From Stutzerimonas zhaodongensis (lineage in GTDB: Bacteria > Pseudomonadota > Gammaproteobacteria > Pseudomonadales > Pseudomonadaceae): 64,000 nt of DNA. Made by a program: the position numbers and the translations under genes. Within the stretch, counting starts at the first letter, position 1, and each line of letters opens with the position of its first letter. Of this stretch, positions 29,320-37,474 are shown one piece after another. The notes beneath the pieces were generated by a model. The model was given only the letters and a program-made list of their open reading frames with translations, had not been told where the DNA came from and did no database searches. The stretch covers positions 806,001 to 870,000 of the forward strand of contig NZ_RFFM01000002.1 in assembly GCF_003696365.1 (NCBI RefSeq). The letters are read 5' to 3'.

Positions 29320-30282
29320 TCAGTAATCAACCTGCGCCCTTTCGCCGCAGCGATTGACCTCAGCGGTTACATGCACGAGCTTCGCAAATCCCGCCAGCTG
29401 TGCCTTGTAGTGGTCCGCTGAATACGGCTGGTGTGTGACAACGCTGAAAATGCAGCTGTACTGCGCACGTCCCACTCGCCAAAGGTGCAAATCGACCAGC
29501 TCTGTATCAGGCACACACTCCAACCTTTCCCGAACCTGCTGCACCAGCGGATCGTCCATCTCCCGATCCAGCAGTGCCTTGGTGGTATCGCGCAACAATC
29601 CCCTGGCCCACATCAGGATGATGATCGCGCCGACGATGCCCATCAGCGGATCCAACCAGCCCCAGCCGAAGTACTTACCGCCAAGCAACGCAATAATCGC
29701 AGCCACCGAAGTCAAAGCGTCAGTAAGCACATGGATGAAGGCCGCATGGCGATTAAGGTCCTTCCCTGAATTTTGATCGTGATCGTGATCGTGATCGTGA
29801 TCGTGATCGTGATGAGCATGCTGATGTGGCTGGTCACGTAGCAACCAGGCCGATAACAGATTCACCACGAGCCCTAGCGCAGCCACCCACAACGCTTCGT
29901 TGAAGCCGATACGCGCAGGCACCCAGAACCGCAGAAGCGACTCGCCGATCATCAGCAGTGCAACCATGACCAGTACCAGCGCACTGGCAAACCCTGCCAA
30001 TACCTCGATCTTCCAGGTACCAAAGGCGAAACGCCGATCATGGACGTGCCGTCGGGCAAACGCATAAGCGACGGCGGACATACCTATGGCCACCATGTGC
30101 GAAGCCATGTGCCAGCCATCTGCAAGCAAAGCCATCGAATTGAACAGATACCCGGAAACGATCTCGGCGATCATAGTCAGGCCCGTCAACACCACTACTG
30201 CCCAGGTTCTCTTTTCTGAGCTCTGCTCCAGCGGCCGGTAGTCGTGGGATGGCTGCCACTGCGAGTGATTGCAATTGGTCAT
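29320..30282 (-). CDS. dmeF: cation diffusion facilitator metal exporter, DmeF-like
   Basis: This 320-residue CDF protein has six hydrophobic segments; metal-site motifs are SMALLADGWHMASH in helix 2 and HVLTDALTSVAAI in helix 5. A cytosolic histidine-rich loop (HQHAHHDHD then HD repeats) lies between helices 4 and 5, and a C-terminal domain follows. DmeF-type members export Co(II) and Ni(II). AAAGGAGAACGG precedes the ATG at MTNCNHSQWQ. The loop's HD pairs are encoded by a perfect six-fold hexanucleotide repeat. The metal specificity is by resemblance only. Confidence 0.85.
   Translation of the reverse strand: MTNCNHSQWQPSHDYRPLEQSSEKRTWAVVVLTGLTMIAEIVSGYLFNSMALLADGWHMASHMVAIGMSAVAYAFARRHVHDRRFAFGTWKIEVLAGFASALVLVMVALLMIGESLLRFWVPARIGFNEALWVAALGLVVNLLSAWLLRDQPHQHAHHDHDHDHDHDHDQNSGKDLNRHAAFIHVLTDALTSVAAIIALLGGKYFGWGWLDPLMGIVGAIIILMWARGLLRDTTKALLDREMDDPLVQQVRERLECVPDTELVDLHLWRVGRAQYSCIFSVVTHQPYSADHYKAQLAGFAKLVHVTAEVNRCGERAQVDY
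29775..29810 (+). repeat. six perfect copies of GATCGT inside the CDF exporter gene
   Basis: The hexamer GATCGT is repeated six times without change. On the coding (minus) strand it encodes alternating His and Asp in the metal-binding loop of the exporter. Because each unit is two codons, gain or loss of units would keep the frame and change the number of HD pairs. Confidence 0.95.
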
Positions 30283-30410
30283 CCGTTCTCCTTTCAATAA
30301 CAGGTAGGCGTAACGCACTCCCGGCGCAATGCTGGGGTAATCGAGTCCATAGCTGGAGCGTCGACAGCGATACGGCCTAGAATCGCCCCCACATTAAAGG
30401 AGACCCTTGC

Positions 30411-31187
30411 ATGCTGATGGTGATTTCCCCGGCCAAGACCCTGGATTACGACACCCCGCCGTCTACTCGACGCTTTACTCAACCTGAACATCTTGACCAC
30501 AGCCAGCAGCTGATCGACCAACTGCGCGAACTGTCGCCTCAACAGATCAGCGAACTGATGCATCTATCCGATAAGCTCGCCGCTTTGAACGTGGCCCGGT
30601 ACGGCAGCTGGAATGCCGACTTCAATCCAGACAACGCCAAACAGGCACTACTTGCATTCAAGGGCGACGTCTATACCGGCTTGAATGCCAGCGACTTCAC
30701 CGAGGATGATTTCGAGTTTGCCCAGCGGCACCTGCGCATGTTGTCCGGGCTTTATGGAGTGCTACGGCCCCTGGATCTGATGCAGCCCTACCGCCTGGAG
30801 ATGGGCACTAAGCTCAACAACTCTCGCGGCAAAGACCTCTATGCGTTCTGGGGCGACCGAATCAGTCAATGGCTCAACGAGGCGCTGGCCGCGCAGGGCG
30901 ACGATGTGCTGTTGAACCTCGCTTCGAACGAATATTTCGGTGCCGTTAAGCGCCAAGCGTTAAACGCTCGGATCATCGAGGTCGACTTCAAGGACATGAA
31001 GAACGGCCAGTACAAGATCATCAGTTTCTATGCGAAGAAAGCACGCGGCCTGATGAGCCGCTATGTCATCAAAGAGCGTATCGAGGACCCCGAGAAACTG
31101 AAGGATTTCAACTACGACGGGTATTGCTACAGCGCTGACGATTCATCCGCTGAGCACTTGGTGTTTTTGCGCGACGCCACGTCCTGA
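30411..31187 (+). CDS. yaaA: peroxide stress protein YaaA (DUF328)
   Basis: The 258-residue protein has YaaA landmarks: [15 protein letters not shown] at the N-terminus, [46 protein letters not shown] in the middle and LVNLAS-like [13 protein letters not shown] later. In E. coli YaaA is induced by OxyR and limits free iron during hydrogen peroxide stress. AAAGGAGACCC precedes the ATG. Confidence 0.93.
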   Translation: MLMVISPAKTLDYDTPPSTRRFTQPEHLDHSQQLIDQLRELSPQQISELMHLSDKLAALNVARYGSWNADFNPDNAKQALLAFKGDVYTGLNASDFTEDDFEFAQRHLRMLSGLYGVLRPLDLMQPYRLEMGTKLNNSRGKDLYAFWGDRISQWLNEALAAQGDDVLLNLASNEYFGAVKRQALNARIIEVDFKDMKNGQYKIISFYAKKARGLMSRYVIKERIEDPEKLKDFNYDGYCYSADDSSAEHLVFLRDATS

Positions 31188-31889
31188 CACCTTGCCTTCC
31201 GTCCCCCTCGTCGACCAAGACGAGGGAAAGCGCCGTACACTCCCGCAACTCCCCCGTCCCTCAAGCCACTTACTCGCCGCGCCGTCAGTTCTCATCAGTA
31301 GAACGTGACGCTCTGCTTTGTGCCAAAAAACTCTCCGATCAGCGGCACAGACGCAGGGAACTAACCCTAGGCACCCGCAATCATAAGCGCGTACCGGCAT
31401 TTCCAGATGGAAAGGGACGTCGCACATGAACGTGCAGTGGAATTCAAAACAGGATTTTCAAGGTGTCAGCCGACGCAGACCTGAAAGGTCGCCAAGCATG
31501 ACCAACCGATTACAAACAGGCCGGACCAACGCAGCATCGGTGTTCACCGTACAGCGTAGGCAGCGCCAGCTCCAGGCAGAGAAAGCGCGTGCAGAACAGA
31601 CGCCATCCTGCTTGTGGCAGATCGATAGAGGGTTCGCACGTACCCCTTTCAGCACGGCGATCAGCTCCGCGAGCTTTAACGCGGCATCAATCGACTATCA
31701 GGCAAAACCCCAAATTTCAGGCTCGGAGCACGCAGTTCGCCCCGAAGATTGTTTTCCTGCAGGAAAACGAAACTTGACGGCGCGCGGCACCTGAAGGCCC
31801 GACCAACAGATGTACGGTGAGCATGCATGCCCATGCCGCCCAAATGGACAAGAAGAACTTCCCCTTCTCAACGATTCAGGAGAAACAAC
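31188..31889 (+). other. 702-base gap upstream of the GDP-mannose gene
   Basis: It begins with a hairpin after yaaA (CCCTCGTC at 31205-31212 with GACGAGGG at 31219-31226, without a T run). GAACTA-N17-TCATA at 31358-31385 resembles an AlgU/sigma-E-type promoter (GAACTT-N16/17-TCTGA). A 122-codon frame at 31426-31794 has GGAAAGGGA upstream, but its composition and codon use do not look like a pseudomonad protein, so I do not call it a gene. The rest shows nothing I can name. Confidence 0.4.
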
Positions 31890-33332
31890 ATGATTCCGGT
31901 CATCCTCTCAGGCGGCAGCGGTTCCCGGCTTTGGCCTCTTTCGCGTAAAGCGTTCCCTAAGCAGTTCCTCGCTCTGACAGCCGAGCAGACCTTGTTCCAG
32001 CAAACCATCGAGCGTCTGGCCTTCGAAGGCATGCAGCCTCCCTTGCTGGTCTGCAACCAGGAACATCGTTTCATCGTCAAAGAGCAGCTGGCAGCACGCA
32101 AGCTGAGCATTCAGGGCCTCATGCTCGAGCCTTTCGGCCGTAACACGGCCCCGGCGATCGCCATTGCGGCCATGAAACTGCTTGAAGATGGCCGCGATGA
32201 GTTGCTGCTGGTCCTTCCAGCGGATCACGTGATCGAGGACCATAAAGCGTTTCAACGCTCCCTGGCGCTGGCGACCAACGCAGCGGAAAACGGCGAGATG
32301 GTCCTGTTCGGCATCCCTGCGACGAGTCCAGAAACCGGTTACGGCTACATCAAGTGTGACCACACTCAGCGCAATGGCCTACCTGAAGGCGTCAATCGCG
32401 TTACCAACTTCGTCGAGAAGCCCGACGAGGCGCGCGCGCAGCAGTACGTTGAATCGGGCGACTACTATTGGAACAGCGGCATGTTCCTGTTCCGCGCCAG
32501 CGTGTTCCTGGAAGAGCTGAAAAAGCACGACCCGGACATTTACGACACCTGCTGGGTCGCTCTGGAGCGCAGCGCCAAGAATGGGGAAGAAGTCTTGATT
32601 GATCCGGCCACGTTCGCGTGCTGCCCGGACAACTCGATCGACTATGCCGTGATGGAAAAGACCGAACTGGCCTGCGTCGTACCGATGTCAGCTGGCTGGA
32701 GCGATGTCGGTTCCTGGTCGTCTCTCTGGGACGTGCTGGAAAAAGACGAGAACGGCAACGTGACCAGAGGCGATGTGATCGTCGAAGACAGCCGCAACTG
32801 CCTGGTACACGGCAACGGCAAACTGGTCACAGTGGTTGGGCTGGACAACATCGTTGTGGTCGAGACCAAGGACGCGACAATGATCGCGCACAAGGACAAG
32901 GTCCAGGACGTCAAGAAGCTGGTCAACAAGCTCGACGCCATGAAGCGCTCTGAGACGCAGAACCATTGCGCCGTATACCGCCCATGGGGCTGGTACGATT
33001 CGGTCGATATGGGCGGCCGCTTCCAGGTCAAGCGCATTTGCGTGAACCCGGGCGCGCAACTCTCCTTGCAGATGCATCATCACAGGGCCGAGCACTGGAT
33101 CGTCGTTTCCGGCACTGCCCAAGTCACCTGCAATGACAAGACCTTCCTACTGACCGAGAACCAGTCGACTTATATTCCGGTGACGTCTATCCATCGTCTG
33201 GCCAACCCGGGCAAGATTCCGCTGGAAATCATCGAGGTTCAGTCTGGTAGTTATCTAGGCGAAGATGACATCGAGCGACTCGATGACGTTTATGGCCGTG
33301 CGCCCGACAACATTGCCAGCCAGTCTCGCTAA
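31890..33332 (+). CDS. mannose-1-phosphate guanylyltransferase / mannose-6-phosphate isomerase
   Basis: This 480-residue type II bifunctional enzyme has an N-terminal nucleotidyltransferase with VILSGGSGSRLWPLSRKAFPKQFL and FVEKPD. The C-terminal cupin-type isomerase domain carries YRPWGWYDSVD, ICVNPGAQLSLQMHHHRAEHWIVVSGTA and the zinc histidines. It makes GDP-mannose for exopolysaccharide or LPS. Homologues are named AlgA, PslB or WbpW; since no polysaccharide operon surrounds it, I give no symbol. CAGGAG precedes the chosen ATG, 21 codons inside the longest frame. A strong terminator follows. Confidence 0.93.
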   Translation: MIPVILSGGSGSRLWPLSRKAFPKQFLALTAEQTLFQQTIERLAFEGMQPPLLVCNQEHRFIVKEQLAARKLSIQGLMLEPFGRNTAPAIAIAAMKLLEDGRDELLLVLPADHVIEDHKAFQRSLALATNAAENGEMVLFGIPATSPETGYGYIKCDHTQRNGLPEGVNRVTNFVEKPDEARAQQYVESGDYYWNSGMFLFRASVFLEELKKHDPDIYDTCWVALERSAKNGEEVLIDPATFACCPDNSIDYAVMEKTELACVVPMSAGWSDVGSWSSLWDVLEKDENGNVTRGDVIVEDSRNCLVHGNGKLVTVVGLDNIVVVETKDATMIAHKDKVQDVKKLVNKLDAMKRSETQNHCAVYRPWGWYDSVDMGGRFQVKRICVNPGAQLSLQMHHHRAEHWIVVSGTAQVTCNDKTFLLTENQSTYIPVTSIHRLANPGKIPLEIIEVQSGSYLGEDDIERLDDVYGRAPDNIASQSR

Positions 33333-33350
33333 ATCGGCAATGTGATGAAG

Positions 33351-33379
33351 ACCGCGCCAATTTCTGGCGCGGTTTTTTA
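33351..33379 (+). terminator. rho-independent terminator after the GDP-mannose gene
   Basis: ACCGCGCCA at 33351-33359 pairs perfectly with TGGCGCGGT at 33365-33373, followed by TTTTTA. Confidence 0.93.
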
Positions 33380-33715
33380 TTGCTTAAAAAAAGGTGGGCG
33401 TAACTGAACGCTACTGCAGCTTTCCTGCAGAGCAAGGCGGTTACTGAGAACAACAAACGAGACATTCACTGGTTTTTCTTTGATACTTGGGTCCGGCATC
33501 AGGCGGACACAGAGGCTCCAAGTGGCTCGACTAGAGCTACCTTGAGGAGGCGCCGCCGGATTCGGCAAGTGTAACTTCTCAATAAGCTTGTTCGATTCCG
33601 CCCGCTTGCAATGCCGCCATTCAAACCTTTTAAATAGGCCGCGCCTCTGAAAAGCTGCGCCACACCTTAGTGCGCTGGCGCCTCGCGTCAGCAGTTTCAG
33701 AAAGGAAAATAAAGA
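33380..33715. other. 336-base gap, no recognised content
   Basis: I see no convincing coding frame, tRNA or repeat here. A palindromic CTGCAG occurs twice close together near the left end. The right end holds AAAGGAAAATAAAGA, the ribosome site of the next small gene. Confidence 0.4.
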
Positions 33716-33925
33716 GTGACAAAAGAAGAACTACGCGCCGAATTGGAAAAGCAGGCCAACCGCTTCAAGACGGTATATGGCGGCGAGATAACCACTTATG
33801 CAGCGCAACCCGATCCAGAGCGCAAGCCTTGGCGTAAAAAACAGACCATCCACGATCAGGCTTTTAAGAAAGAACTGGAAAAGATCGAGAAAGAGATCGC
33901 GCAGAAAGAACCACTCGCCGATTGA
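33716..33925 (+). CDS. small charged hypothetical protein
   Basis: The 69-residue product starts at GTG and is preceded by AAAGGAAAATAAAGA, a good ribosome site. It is rich in Lys and Glu (KEELRAELEKQANRFKTVYGG, then QTIHDQAFKKELEKIEKEIAQKE) and likely helical at both ends. No signal peptide, membrane helix or cysteine is present. I believe similar short proteins occur in other pseudomonads but know no function. Low-GC adenine-rich codons in the ends reflect its lysine content. Confidence 0.65.
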   Translation: MTKEELRAELEKQANRFKTVYGGEITTYAAQPDPERKPWRKKQTIHDQAFKKELEKIEKEIAQKEPLAD

Positions 33926-33996
33926 AGCCGGCACCATACTTCACATTAATGACATTGTTTCAGGCAATCATTTCAGCCAGTGCTGATTGCTCAGAA

Positions 33997-35463
33997 CTAG
34001 CGCTTTTTGCCAAGAAGAGAGCCCATCAACCCCCTCGCCAGTTGTCGTCCCAGTTGTGACGCAGCCTGACGCGCTGCGCTCTTGACCACACGTCCGACAA
34101 GATCGCCTAACGCATCGCCGGGCGCCGCCGCGGGTTTTCCACTTTTCACCGTAGGCTCGGCTACGGCCGCCTGTTGCGCACGTTCGAGCAAGATTTCGTA
34201 AGCCGACTCTCGATCAACAGCTTTCTCGTAGCGCAAACGCAATGGTGAGGCGGCGATCAACGCACGTCTTTCATCCTCGGTTAGCGGCCCAATCCGAGAT
34301 TGCGGCGGCGCGATCGCTACGCGCTGCACTATGGTCGGCACGCCCTTGTTTTCCATCCCGCCCACCAGCGCTTCGCCGATTCCCAAGTCTACCAGGCAGT
34401 CGAGAGTAGAGAATGCCGGATTGGCACGAAAGCCATCCGCCACAGCACGCAGGGCTTTCTGTTCCTTTACGGTATAGGCCCTGAGACCATGCTGGATACG
34501 TAGCCCCAACTGCGCCAATACTTCATCGGGCAAATCGGTCGGCGACTGGGTAACGAAGTACACGCCGACGCCCTTCGAACGAATCAACCGCACGACCTGT
34601 ACCAGCCGCTCCTGCAGCGCTTTCGGTGTATCGCCGAATAACAGATGCGCCTCGTCGAAAAACAGCGCCAGCAGCGGTCTGTCTGCATCGCCACGTTCGG
34701 GCAATTGCTCGAACAGCTCGGCCAACAACCACAAGAGGAAGGTGGCGTAGACCTTCGGTGCCTGATGCACGAGCTGACTGGCGTCCAGCAAATGAATAGG
34801 TCCGCGTCCATCGCTGGCCGGCTGCAAGATATCTTCCAATGCCAGCGCAGGTTCACCGAACAGAGCCTCGGCCCCTTGCTGTTCAAGCGTAGCCAGACGC
34901 CGCAGTAGTGCCTGGGAGGAAGCACCGTTCAACAGCGCCTGATCATCCCCCAGCGCTGTCGGATTTTGCTTGAGATAACCCAGCAGCGCCTTGAGGTCCT
35001 TCAGATCCAGTAGCAGCAAGCCCTCACTGTCAGCCACCTTGTAGGCGGCATAAAGTGCGGCCTGCTGGCTATCGGTCAGATCGAGCAAACCACCAAGCAG
35101 GAGTGGGTCCATTTCGGTGAGCGTTGTGCGCAAAGGATGGCCGGACCGACCATGGACATCCCAAAGAGTGACGGGATATGCCTGCGGCTTGTGATCAAGC
35201 CAGGGCATGCTGGCGATACGATCAGCGATCTTGCCATGCGGCGCTCCGGCCGCCCCCAGCCCGCAGAGGTCGCCTTTGATATCGGCTGCGAAGACAGCGA
35301 TCCCCGCGTCGCTGAACTGCTCGGCAAGTCGCTGGAGGGTAACAGTCTTGCCTGTACCTGTTGCACCGGCAATCAGGCCGTGGCGATTGACTAACCGTAA
35401 CGGGTGGGTGTTCGGCTCGCCAGACGCGTCGGCACCCAATACAAAACGATCACCTTCACTCAT
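33997..35463 (-). CDS. HerA-like/YjgR family ATPase (DUF853)
   Basis: The 488-residue protein starts MSEGDRFVLGADASGEPNTHPLRLVNRHGLIAGATGTGKT, placing Walker A (AGATGTGKT) near residue 39. Walker B is ALFFDEAHLLF, and GVGVYFVTQSPTDLPDEVLAQLG is the sensor region of FtsK/HerA-type ATPases. The C-terminus is basic and alanine rich (KSAARQAASQLGRQLARGLMGSLLGKKR). AAGGA precedes the chosen ATG; 89 upstream codons in the same open frame were rejected. YjgR proteins are widespread but uncharacterised; coupling to DNA processing is only suggested by the fold. Confidence 0.85.
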   Translation of the reverse strand: MSEGDRFVLGADASGEPNTHPLRLVNRHGLIAGATGTGKTVTLQRLAEQFSDAGIAVFAADIKGDLCGLGAAGAPHGKIADRIASMPWLDHKPQAYPVTLWDVHGRSGHPLRTTLTEMDPLLLGGLLDLTDSQQAALYAAYKVADSEGLLLLDLKDLKALLGYLKQNPTALGDDQALLNGASSQALLRRLATLEQQGAEALFGEPALALEDILQPASDGRGPIHLLDASQLVHQAPKVYATFLLWLLAELFEQLPERGDADRPLLALFFDEAHLLFGDTPKALQERLVQVVRLIRSKGVGVYFVTQSPTDLPDEVLAQLGLRIQHGLRAYTVKEQKALRAVADGFRANPAFSTLDCLVDLGIGEALVGGMENKGVPTIVQRVAIAPPQSRIGPLTEDERRALIAASPLRLRYEKAVDRESAYEILLERAQQAAVAEPTVKSGKPAAAPGDALGDLVGRVVKSAARQAASQLGRQLARGLMGSLLGKKR

Positions 35464-35755
35464 CAGATGAATTCCTTGACGTGGTGGCGTAGAACTGGCG
35501 ATAGCTGTTCGCTGAGCGGAAGCGCGATATTCATCTGTCGGCCTCAGTGGCATGGCTGAGTTCTGCTCCTTCCCTCCGGCGGTGGAGCGGTACAGCTTCC
35601 AAAGCTCAGCAGCGCCCGGGAAGTCCGTACCGAGATCCGGCCCCAGGTACTCTGGATCGAACCGTTGCGTACATCCGGCGCCAATGATTGGCGGCGCGGT
35701 TGCACCTGCTTTTTCCATTGGATCGGTCACTCACACCTCCGCGCCGGAGTGGCAG

Positions 35756-36607
35756 TCAGTTAAATACCAACGTCTTGTTGCTATGAACCAGTACGCGCTC
35801 CTCCAAGTGATAGCGCAGCCCACGCGACAGCACCATCTTTTCCACATCCTTGCCCAGCCGAACCATGTCCTCGATGCTGTCACGATGGCTGACGCGTACC
35901 ACGTCCTGCTCGATTATCGGGCCAGCGTCCAGCTCTTCGGTTACGTAATGACAGGTTGCGCCGATCAGCTTCACGCCCCGCAGAGAGGCTTGATGGTATG
36001 GCTTGGCGCCAACGAAAGAAGGCAGAAAGCTGTGGTGAATATTGATTACGCGCTGCGCGAACTCTTCACATAACTCCGCCGGCAGAATCTGCATATAACG
36101 AGCAAGCACAATTACATCCGCTTGTTGTTCACGGACCAGGCGTGACACCTCGGCGAATGCCTCTTCCTTGCGCCCAGGCTCAACGGGCACATGAAAGTAC
36201 GGAATACCGTGCCACTCGACCATGCTGCGCAAATCATCGTGGTTTGAAATGACGCAGGGAATGTCGCAATCCAGCTCGCCGCTGTGCCACCTGTGCAGAA
36301 GATCGGCGAGACAATGCGACTCTCTACTGGCCATGAGTACGACGCGCTTGCGCTCTTGCGAATCGGTAATTCGCCACTCCATGGAGAACTCACGGGCAAT
36401 CGGCGAGAACGCCTGACGGAAGCCATCGAGATCGAAAGGCAGCGAGTCGGCGCGGATTTCATGGCGCATGAAAAACCAGCCACTCTGATGGTCCGAGTGA
36501 TGGTTGGCTTCCGTGATCCAACCATTGTAAGTAGCCAGGAAATTACTGACCTTGGCAACGATGCCAACGCCATCGGGGCAGGCAATGACCAGCCTGAACG
36601 TGCGCAT
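35756..36607 (-). CDS. purU: formyltetrahydrofolate deformylase PurU
   Basis: The 283-residue protein combines an N-terminal ACT domain (RLVIACPDGVGIVAKVSNFLATYNGWI) with a formyltransferase-like domain. Active-site segments are VISNHDDLRSMVEWHGIPYFHVP, INIHHSFLPSFVGAKPYHQA and GATCHYVTEELDAGPIIEQD with the catalytic His/Asp. It hydrolyses 10-formyl-THF to formate and THF, supplying PurT. The position next to mvaT matches P. aeruginosa purU1. Confidence 0.95.
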   Translation of the reverse strand: MRTFRLVIACPDGVGIVAKVSNFLATYNGWITEANHHSDHQSGWFFMRHEIRADSLPFDLDGFRQAFSPIAREFSMEWRITDSQERKRVVLMASRESHCLADLLHRWHSGELDCDIPCVISNHDDLRSMVEWHGIPYFHVPVEPGRKEEAFAEVSRLVREQQADVIVLARYMQILPAELCEEFAQRVINIHHSFLPSFVGAKPYHQASLRGVKLIGATCHYVTEELDAGPIIEQDVVRVSHRDSIEDMVRLGKDVEKMVLSRGLRYHLEERVLVHSNKTLVFN

Positions 36608-37023
36608 GAATAAACTCCGACATGTAAAAGGTCGCGCATTCTAGCGCAGCGAAGAAAACCGCAACCAGATGATTGGCCCCCAGGCATTGAACGACCGAGC
36701 TGTGCGGATGCCCTATTCCTCAGCGAGCGCAGGGCTTTACTGTTAGTTTTTATAACCGTAGCGCTGGCCTATCACCCGTTTCCTAAGAGCGCTGCGGACC
36801 TTGGCGGTTAATACGCAGCCGCTAACATAGCTGGAAATATTTGATGACAACCCGCTCTACGCAACTTTCTCAGCGTGAGAACCAGCAAGTCATTGAACTA
36901 ACTGGTACTCAATAAAAAGTAATGGTTAAAAACCATAACTTTATTCAACGCTATATTTACTTGTGCATTGCAGCTGTCTATGATTGGCGACACTTGCGTT
37001 CAAACCTATACCAAGGAAGTGAC
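36608..37023 (+). promoter_or_regulatory. AT-rich mvaT upstream region with probable promoter
   Basis: The last 150 bases before mvaT are markedly richer in A and T than the surroundings. TTTACT at 36956-36961, a 17-base spacer and TATGAT at 36979-36984 form a plausible sigma-70 promoter. Just upstream lies the palindrome ATGGTT-AAA-AACCAT (36922-36936). H-NS-family proteins bind such AT-rich DNA, so autorepression by MvaT is likely but inferred. The left part, near purU, holds nothing I recognise. Confidence 0.6.
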
Positions 37024-37401
37024 ATGTCGCTGATCAATGAATACCGCGCCACAGAAGAAGCTATCAAGGAACTCCAGGAACGCCTGAAGTCTCTATCGGC
37101 CGATGACAAGCTGAAGAAAGAGCTCGAGTTCGAAGGTAAGCTGCGTGAACTGATGGGTGAATATCAGAAGTCGCTGCGCGACATCATCGCCCTGCTCGAT
37201 CCAGATGCCAGAAACAGCAAGACAGCGCGAGCCACGAAAACACCTACGGCGACCAAGCGCGCCCGTCGCGTCAAGCAGTACAAGAACCCGCATAACGGCG
37301 AAGTTATTGAAACCAAAGGCGGCAATCACAAAACCCTGAAGGAATGGAAAGCCCAGTGGGGCTCCGACGAAGTTGAGGGCTGGGCCACTCTGCTCGGCTA
37401 A
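37024..37401 (+). CDS. mvaT: H-NS-family nucleoid protein MvaT
   Basis: The 125-residue protein starts MSLINEYRATEEAIKELQERLKSL, a coiled-coil oligomerisation region (1-60). A basic linker with KRARRVKQYKNP leads to the DNA-binding end with GEVIETKGGNHKTLKEWKAQWG, the AT-minor-groove loop of MvaT/MvaU. It silences AT-rich and foreign DNA. AAGGAAG precedes this ATG, so the extra 34 codons of the longer frame are leader. The purU-mvaT-sbcB order is the one I recall from P. aeruginosa. Confidence 0.95.
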   Translation: MSLINEYRATEEAIKELQERLKSLSADDKLKKELEFEGKLRELMGEYQKSLRDIIALLDPDARNSKTARATKTPTATKRARRVKQYKNPHNGEVIETKGGNHKTLKEWKAQWGSDEVEGWATLLG

Positions 37402-37417
37402 AACTTTCGCTCTATCC

Positions 37418-37457
37418 AAGCCATCTGAAGCTTCGAAACGAAGCCAGATGGCTTTTT
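37418..37457 (+). terminator. rho-independent terminator after mvaT
   Basis: AAGCCATCTG and CAGATGGCTT form the outer stem, with an inner GCTTCG-AAA-CGAAGC, followed by TTTT. It lies between convergent mvaT and sbcB. Confidence 0.93.
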
Positions 37458-37474
37458 TGTGGTTGGAAGAAAGA

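Noticed and set aside
29775..29810. Tandem repeats as a CRISPR-like array
   Set aside because: The units are six bases without spacers and lie inside a coding gene.
31426..31794. 122-codon open frame with an upstream GGAAAGGGA
   Set aside because: Its composition and codon choice do not resemble pseudomonad proteins and no domain is recognisable; retained only as part of the gap description.
35464..35730. 89-codon N-terminal extension of the HerA-like ATPase
   Set aside because: It is open but lacks a ribosome site, whereas the internal ATG has AAGGA and begins the conserved region.
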